Shown here one piece after another: positions 59,365 through 64,000 of a DNA stretch of 64,000 nt. The stretch covers positions 69,465-133,464 of the forward strand of contig DATMAU010000028.1 in the NCBI GenBank assembly GCA_035559775.1. Direction: 5' to 3'. This DNA is from AG1 sp035559775. GTDB lineage: Archaea > Thermoproteota > Thermoprotei_A > Sulfolobales > AG1. Both the position numbers and the translations under genes were made by a program. The notes under the pieces are model-generated. The model ran no database searches, was not told where the DNA came from, and saw only the letters and a list, made by a program, of their open reading frames with translations. Position 1 is the stretch's first letter. Every line of letters begins with the position of its first letter.

Positions 59365-61878
59365 CCTAGAACCGCATTTGGGACAGAACCTAGCAGTAGC
59401 AGAACTTATAGGCTTTCCACAATGAGGACATATCCTCTGTCCCCCAGCCTGTGCCGTTTGTTGTGGCTGCTGTAACTGGGATCCACAGCTCCTACAGAAC
59501 TTAGCCGAAGGCGGGTTCTGGTATCCACAAACAGGGCATATAATCCCCAGCTGGGTTGATGGTTGTGAAGGGGCTTGAGAGACCTGTGGCTGCTGGATCG
59601 GAGGTGGAGGAGCCGGTCTAGCATAGCCGCCTCTCCTGTTCATATGCCTCTTCCTCAGTATAAACAAGGCTATTACTGCTGCAGCACCACTGCCACCAGC
59701 TATGGAGCCTATTATGAGTGGGTTAGAGTACCAAGCCTGGGCCTGGGTGGGTGGTATTGCGCCTATATCGCCTCCACCGCCTCTACCTATATCACCACCC
59801 CCTGGTATTGGTTGTGCTGTTGTTCTAGGTGGTGTCATAGCCTCTGTTCTCGTGGTTGTTGTGTTCCTCGGGGTCTGTGTTGTTGTAGGTGTTGTTGTCT
59901 GTGTCGCTTCTGCCTGGGCTTGTAATGTATAGACCTCGATAACCATTGTTATCGTAATATTTTGTCTGAGATCTAGCTCTAATATGGGGTCTGTGTACTC
60001 CCTCGCACTAACAATCCACTTGATGAATCTATAGTAGCCCTTACCATCGCTTGTAATTCCCTTCATTGCTGATACTGTAATAGCATAGCTAGACTCCTGA
60101 AGCCTCAGAATCCTTGAACCAGTTAGATTGAAAACCGAAACAACTTCTCCAGAACTAAGATCAGTGATCTCTATAGGCACCTGAACGCTCGCAGCCGAAT
60201 AATTGCCCTCCTTTCTAAGGATGAAAGACATATAATAGCTCTTAGGAGCGGGCCCCATAGTAGTTGTAGTAGGTGTTGGTGTAGCAGTCGTAGTTGTAGT
60301 AGTAACTGGTGAGGTCGTTGTGGTTGTCGTTGTTGTACCTCCGTACTTAGCAATGGGATCTGGATCTAGGGTATATCTTACCAGCTCACTCTTATCTGTA
60401 ACAACTTCGACCCCTTCGACCATCTTTATGGTTTGGCGTAGGAATGGTAGCTTGAAGTCATTGTTGATAAGGTAGACTTCGGTGTAGGAGTCGTTAGAAT
60501 AGCTCTCTTGGCCTCCAACAACCATATATGTCTGACTCTCGACTTTTTGGACAACTATGTATGCTGGTACCTTAACCCCCTTGATCGTCACCCAGGTGGT
60601 GCCATTCACACGATAGCTTAGAGTTAATGTGACATTTCCCGCGTAGCCACCATACAAATATATATCTGCTGTTGCGGTGAAACTGCCAGAATCCTGAGGC
60701 GATCTGGGGTGCACTACGAACGGTAGGGGCTGCTTGAAGACGAATTTAAACAGCAGCAGCGTTAGGAAATCCATCTCTTTAATGCTCCAGTTAGGATACA
60801 AGGTGACCATGACTATAGCTGCAATTTTCCCATAGATCTCGGTGAATGTTTGGTTAAGAATGTAATAGCCTTCGGTTGCTGACTGGATTGTATATATGTG
60901 GTATCCTGTTAGGGTGAAGTTATCCGGACTCTGGGGATTATTTGCCCTTTCGTTACTATATTGATTGTAAAACCACTGATCCCCTATCTTAGGCTGTGTA
61001 GACCCTGGCGACGTATATGTGGTTGTAGTGGTAGTCCCGGCCGTGGTGGTCGTGGTAGTATATGTAGTAGTTCCTCTATACTTAGCAATAGGATCCGGAT
61101 CCAACTTGTAGTCCTTCAGCTCTTCCTTGCTGCTAACAATATCAACACCTTCTATATTTTCCACGAACTGGTAGATGAAGGGTAGTTTGAAATCATTGTT
61201 AATTATATAAATTAACTTTAGAGAGCCGTTAGAATAGCCTTGCTCAACATCATACTCCTTGTAATCGATGCTCTCGACAACTATGTATGCGGGAACCTTA
61301 ATGCCCTTAAAATCCACCTGAATAGTACCGTTGACATAGTATCTCAGATTGTATGTTATATTACCAAGATAAGTCCTACCACCACTACTCTCCTGATACT
61401 TGTCGGCCACCGCAGTAATGCTCCCTGAATCCTGGAGAGATCTGGGATGCACTATGAAGGCGAAGGGCAATGGCTGCTTGTAGGTATAAACTATTGTTTC
61501 GCCATATCCTGTGAACCATCTCTCCTCCTTAACTCCCCAGTCGGGGTAGAGTGTGTATAAAACCGTATCTATAACATTACCATCTGTATCAAATGTTGTT
61601 TGGTTGAGGGTATAGTAACCGCTACCAGCTGCCTGGATAGTATTCATAGTATAACCTGCTAAGACGAAGTTATCCGGACCCCGGGGATCATATATTCTCT
61701 CATTACTATGGAGCTCGAAGAGCCATTGATCCCCTACCTTTGGTTGCGTATCCCCACTCGTTAACAGCACGCTGGGTATATCCATAGATACGTTTGGTAA
61801 TAGAACTAGGACTAGGAGTATTGATAAAACTATCCTCCGGATCTTTGCCTTACCTTGTCTATATCTATGTCTATTCAT
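59356..61878 (-). CDS. Membrane-anchored surface protein with duplicated domain and two cytoplasmic zinc ribbons
   Basis: 840 residues. Signal peptide (about 14-36); two copies of a 220-residue beta-rich domain (43-267 and 293-513), each starting Thr-Gln-Pro-Lys-(Val/Ile)-Gly-Asp-Gln-Trp and ending Asp-Pro-Asp-Pro-Ile-Ala-Lys-Tyr; Thr-rich linkers (268-290, 515-540); a PEGA-like beta domain (about 546-650); a Thr/Pro/Gly stalk; one membrane helix (about 719-741); a Pro/Gln-rich linker; and two zinc ribbons (Cys781/784/795/798 and Cys817/820/832/835). Second gene after the HtrA-like protease, 21 bp apart. The inside zinc ribbons suggest a signalling or assembly contact. Function unknown. Confidence 0.85.
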   Translation of the reverse strand: MNRHRYRQGKAKIRRIVLSILLVLVLLPNVSMDIPSVLLTSGDTQPKVGDQWLFELHSNERIYDPRGPDNFVLAGYTMNTIQAAGSGYYTLNQTTFDTDGNVIDTVLYTLYPDWGVKEERWFTGYGETIVYTYKQPLPFAFIVHPRSLQDSGSITAVADKYQESSGGRTYLGNITYNLRYYVNGTIQVDFKGIKVPAYIVVESIDYKEYDVEQGYSNGSLKLIYIINNDFKLPFIYQFVENIEGVDIVSSKEELKDYKLDPDPIAKYRGTTTYTTTTTTAGTTTTTTYTSPGSTQPKIGDQWFYNQYSNERANNPQSPDNFTLTGYHIYTIQSATEGYYILNQTFTEIYGKIAAIVMVTLYPNWSIKEMDFLTLLLFKFVFKQPLPFVVHPRSPQDSGSFTATADIYLYGGYAGNVTLTLSYRVNGTTWVTIKGVKVPAYIVVQKVESQTYMVVGGQESYSNDSYTEVYLINNDFKLPFLRQTIKMVEGVEVVTDKSELVRYTLDPDPIAKYGGTTTTTTTTSPVTTTTTTATPTPTTTTMGPAPKSYYMSFILRKEGNYSAASVQVPIEITDLSSGEVVSVFNLTGSRILRLQESSYAITVSAMKGITSDGKGYYRFIKWIVSAREYTDPILELDLRQNITITMVIEVYTLQAQAEATQTTTPTTTQTPRNTTTTRTEAMTPPRTTAQPIPGGGDIGRGGGGDIGAIPPTQAQAWYSNPLIIGSIAGGSGAAAVIALFILRKRHMNRRGGYARPAPPPPIQQPQVSQAPSQPSTQLGIICPVCGYQNPPSAKFCRSCGSQLQQPQQTAQAGGQRICPHCGKPISSATARFCPKCGSRLS
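60340..61752 (-). repeat. Tandem domain duplication inside the surface-protein gene
   Basis: Unit 1 is 61752-61078 and unit 2 is 61002-60340, separated by a Thr-rich linker. Shared protein landmarks include Pro-Asp-Asn-Phe, Gly-Tyr-Tyr-(Thr/Ile)-Leu-Asn-Gln-Thr, Lys-Gln-Pro-Leu-Pro-Phe, His-Pro-Arg-Ser, Val-Pro-Ala-Tyr-Ile-Val-Val and Asn-Asn-Asp-Phe-Lys-Leu-Pro-Phe. The copies have diverged, so the duplication is old. Confidence 0.85.
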
Positions 61879-61899
61879 AACAAGCTCCCCTAGATCTCA

Positions 61900-63405
61900 T
61901 CACTGTTGATCCGCGTTACAGTATGGGCATTTAGCGCTATCCTCAGGTATAACTTTGCCACAGTTTATGCAGAACTTATAGCCTGGAGGCAGTCTGGGCT
62001 GCTGCTGAGGCCCTGGTGATTGCCATGGGGTCTGGTCTGGGCTTGGCGGTTGCTGGGGCTGCTGGTATCCCCACTGCTGCCCGTATTGCCACTGTCCCTG
62101 TTGCTCCTTCGCCTTACCGGCTGTCTCTTTCCTCCTCTTCAGGAAAATATATCCTGCCCCTCCTCCAACTGCTGCTCCAACTGCTATTATGGCTATCATG
62201 GTCATGTCTATGGGGAGCTGGGATGCCTCTTCTCCTCTTAGTATAGCTTTCTGGGCATCGGTTATATAGTCATCAATGAATGGGAATCCTGGGTATAGGT
62301 TTTTGACTATCTGGAACCTCTCTATAGCTGCCCTGTATTGTTTTTGGTAGAATAGTCTGAGACCCTCTTCATAGAACTTTATAGTCTCGCTCTCCACATT
62401 ATTAACGGAAAACCTTCTAATGATATCATAAACATATGATGCTGGGACGAAGAAGTTAAACCCAGGAACCTCTCTACCACTCCCAGAAGGATCTGCAGAT
62501 CCGAAGGATGTTACAGCCACCACAACCCCGTTTGAATTAACAACAGGCCCACCGCTGTTCCCATGTGTGACAGTTACATCTGACTGTAAGACGCTCACAC
62601 CAGCAGCCTTCAGCCTATAACCACTCACAGTACCCTCCGTTATAGTGGGCTCCAACAAGGTCTCCACGCTTAGCAGTTGGTGGAAAGTCACGGCACCTGG
62701 ATATCCTAAAGCCCAGACCCTCTCCCCTGCCCTGGCTATGTTCTCCTGGGCAACTCGGATAGATGGAGCGTTCTTTATCTCTATCTTGAGTAGAGCTAGA
62801 TCCTCCATTTCAAAGGGAGAGGAATACGCTATCCTTGCTGTATAGAGCTTACCTATGTTAGCAAACCCCGAGACAACCCTACCAACACCAACACGAACAT
62901 CTACAGTGTAGTCCTGGATCTTCAGTCTATTGGTTAAATACGCTCTGATCGTTTCTCTGAATAGCTGTTGCACCTCTTCTTGGCTCGGCTGCTGACCTGT
63001 CCTCTTGATTCTGGCCTCGAAATACGTTTCTACAAAGTTTAACAGGAGGGGGCGGACTCTCTGGAACTCGGATTGGAAGTCGTTAACAACATGTCCGTTT
63101 GTTATTATATACCCATCACTTGATACAAAGAACCCCGAGCCAAAGGCTACGGTGCCCACTTCAACCGCAGGATCCAGCCCGACCTCCTGAAGCTGAGGTA
63201 TAAAGTCCTCCCATATTATCACCGCTTTTACTATTGTTATTATAAGCACCACAGCTGATCTTACTTTCTCAAGCATTATGGTTAGATTTATATCCCTCTG
63301 AACCTGTGCTGTAGTCATGCTAGTCATTGGGGACAGCAATCCTGAGACTAGAATTAATGTCAATATAATGGGTAGTATCCTTCTAGCATTATCGATCCTC
63401 ACCAT
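61900..63405 (-). CDS. HtrA-like membrane serine protease with cytoplasmic zinc ribbon
   Basis: 501 residues from ATG 63405. Signal segment (about 10-32). A trypsin-like domain with triad His105 (Thr-Asn-Gly-His-Val-Val), Asp202 (Glu-Met-Glu-Asp-Leu-Ala-Leu-Leu) and Ser284 (His-Gly-Asn-Ser-Gly-Gly-Pro). About 50 extra residues sit between His and Asp. No PDZ domain; a short TPR-like helical pair (about 340-390) follows. Membrane helix 401-422, Gln/Pro-rich linker, then a zinc ribbon (Cys479/482/493/496). The protease would work outside. The frame extends upstream through the operator, so the internal ATG is chosen; it lies about 11 nt after the predicted transcript start. Confidence 0.9.
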   Translation of the reverse strand: MVRIDNARRILPIILTLILVSGLLSPMTSMTTAQVQRDINLTIMLEKVRSAVVLIITIVKAVIIWEDFIPQLQEVGLDPAVEVGTVAFGSGFFVSSDGYIITNGHVVNDFQSEFQRVRPLLLNFVETYFEARIKRTGQQPSQEEVQQLFRETIRAYLTNRLKIQDYTVDVRVGVGRVVSGFANIGKLYTARIAYSSPFEMEDLALLKIEIKNAPSIRVAQENIARAGERVWALGYPGAVTFHQLLSVETLLEPTITEGTVSGYRLKAAGVSVLQSDVTVTHGNSGGPVVNSNGVVVAVTSFGSADPSGSGREVPGFNFFVPASYVYDIIRRFSVNNVESETIKFYEEGLRLFYQKQYRAAIERFQIVKNLYPGFPFIDDYITDAQKAILRGEEASQLPIDMTMIAIIAVGAAVGGGAGYIFLKRRKETAGKAKEQQGQWQYGQQWGYQQPQQPPSPDQTPWQSPGPQQQPRLPPGYKFCINCGKVIPEDSAKCPYCNADQQ

Positions 63406-63435
63406 AATATCTCCCACTCCCCCGGTGGTAGAAAG

Positions 63436-63471
63436 ATTATATATTCCGGGTTTGCAGATAACTGCAAACCC
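63436..63471 (-). promoter_or_regulatory. Palindromic operator abutting a TATA box, HtrA-like operon
   Basis: On the minus strand: GGGTTTGCAG, spacer TTAT, perfect partner CTGCAAACCC, then GGAATATATAAT. The predicted transcript start, near 63416, is 11 nt before ATG 63405. Nearly identical to 31861-31896, including AATGATC just upstream. Confidence 0.78.
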
Positions 63472-63629
63472 GATCATTGTATTATTTCACCAGCAATTAT
63501 GTGTATCTGTCTCCGCTGATGGAGCCTGGCCATTCAAGGATTATTTGTGTTTCCCATAAGGTTAGAGGTCCGTGTCTCCATCCAGGGTTGCTCTCTCATT
63601 GATATCCGATGATTTTTGTTGATTAGTTG

Positions 63630-63830
63630 GTTTCTATATCGACTCTGGGCGGTGCTCTAAGCTATTCAGTGATGATTCCCCAGTAGATGAAAGCCTCTGT
63701 ACCGTTGGGCTAAAGCAATTCACGAACCCATAGTGATAGAGATCTTTGTGGGTAAGGCGGAAGGGTTCCTGGAAAAGGAAATTAAAAACATCAGGAACAA
63801 AGCGATGTGTTATGATCATATAAGATCTTT
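63630..63830 (+). repeat. Dispersed structured repeat, decayed copy D
   Basis: Blocks ACTCTGGGCGGTG, CTCTAAGC, TAGATGAAAGCC, CACGAACCCATAG and AAGGCGGAAGGGTTCCTGG follow copies A/B in order. The variable hairpin persists at 63727-63752 with G-T wobble pairs and one mismatch. The region 63472-64000 holds no gene. Confidence 0.5.
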
Positions 63831-63956
63831 TAGCATCAATACAGATCGTGGCGTACCATAGCCAGCTGTTTCTGATTTCATGAGGGTTTATAAGATAAGA
63901 GTTGATATTGAATCGTAGTTCTGTGGGGATATTATATAAGCTCTATATTTTTACGG

Positions 63957-64000
63957 AAATGCCAACCCACGATGAGGGTAGAGATAAAAACCCGAGTGGC
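63957..64000 (+). mobile_element. TnpB-tail-like element, copy 3 (cut by the window end)
   Basis: ATGCCAACCCACGATGAGGG and AGAGATAAAAACCCGAGTGGC match the start of copy 1 (CCAACAATGAGGGTAGAGAT, then CCCGAGCGGGC). Only the first 44 bp are inside the window, so whether a full TnpB gene or RNA scaffold follows is unknown. Confidence 0.4.

Noticed and set aside
1..64000. CRISPR array
   Set aside because: No regularly spaced direct repeats of 20-40 bp were seen; the Cas4-like gene stands alone.

Overview
The window is a gene-dense piece of a thermophilic crenarchaeal (Thermoproteota) chromosome. The evidence is an ESCRT-III/CdvB division protein, archaeal ribosomal proteins uS15, eL24 and eS28, a Cdc45/RecJ-like replication protein next to the KEOPS subunit Pcc1, archaeal Pth2 and TruD, many TTG and GTG starts, short or absent leaders behind TATA boxes, and AGG/AGA-rich arginine usage. 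CdvB argues for the Desulfurococcales/Sulfolobales side rather than Thermoproteales. A Rieske oxygenase and an ETF/FixCX complex suggest oxygen use or another high-potential respiration. The species cannot be named from sequence alone.

Layout. 0-5 kb: a secreted protein, the rps15-cdc45-pcc1 operon, a CdvB paralogue and an MDR dehydrogenase. 5.8-7.8 kb: a coiled-coil protein overlapping a DUF373 membrane protein. 8-13.4 kb: a BMP-type ABC importer (binding protein, double ATPase, two permeases) led by a Rieske oxygenase. 13.9-20.5 kb: TatD-like hydrolase, ndk, eL24, eS28, ileS, thiM. 20.6-31 kb: ABC ATPase, class II glutamine amidotransferase, tRNA-Arg, acylaminoacyl-peptidase, pth2, truD, a KH-type RNA-binding protein, a membrane wHTH protein with an M20 peptidase, and an ion transporter. 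31-38.5 kb: a structured repeat, tRNA-Ser, a 2175-residue surface protein and tRNA-Leu. 38.6-50 kb: cysS, MscS, an APC permease with an RCK subunit, a solo Cas4-like nuclease, a wHTH/solute-binding regulator, a phosphodiesterase, a PTPS-like protein and a DUF2258-like protein. 50-54 kb: an ETF operon (etfB-etfA-fixCX) carrying apparent lesions. 54.8-63.5 kb: ATP-cone protein, radical SAM protein, a STAND ATPase, and a two-gene membrane operon (HtrA-like protease plus a tandem-repeat surface protein) in which both proteins end in cytoplasmic zinc ribbons.

Most notable signals. (1) The giant surface-protein gene and the HtrA operon, about 31 kb apart, share a nearly identical 36-bp promoter module: an inverted repeat abutting the TATA box. 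This implies one regulon for cell-envelope proteins. (2) A dispersed repeat of about 240 bp occurs in at least two good and several decayed copies. One hairpin in it has changed sequence on both arms while staying paired, as expected of a structured RNA. (3) A second repeat family resembles the 3' end of a TnpB gene and folds into several perfect stems, like a solo guide-RNA scaffold. (4) fixCX is interrupted by an in-frame ochre codon and etfB lacks a proper start. No CRISPR array and no complete insertion sequence are present.
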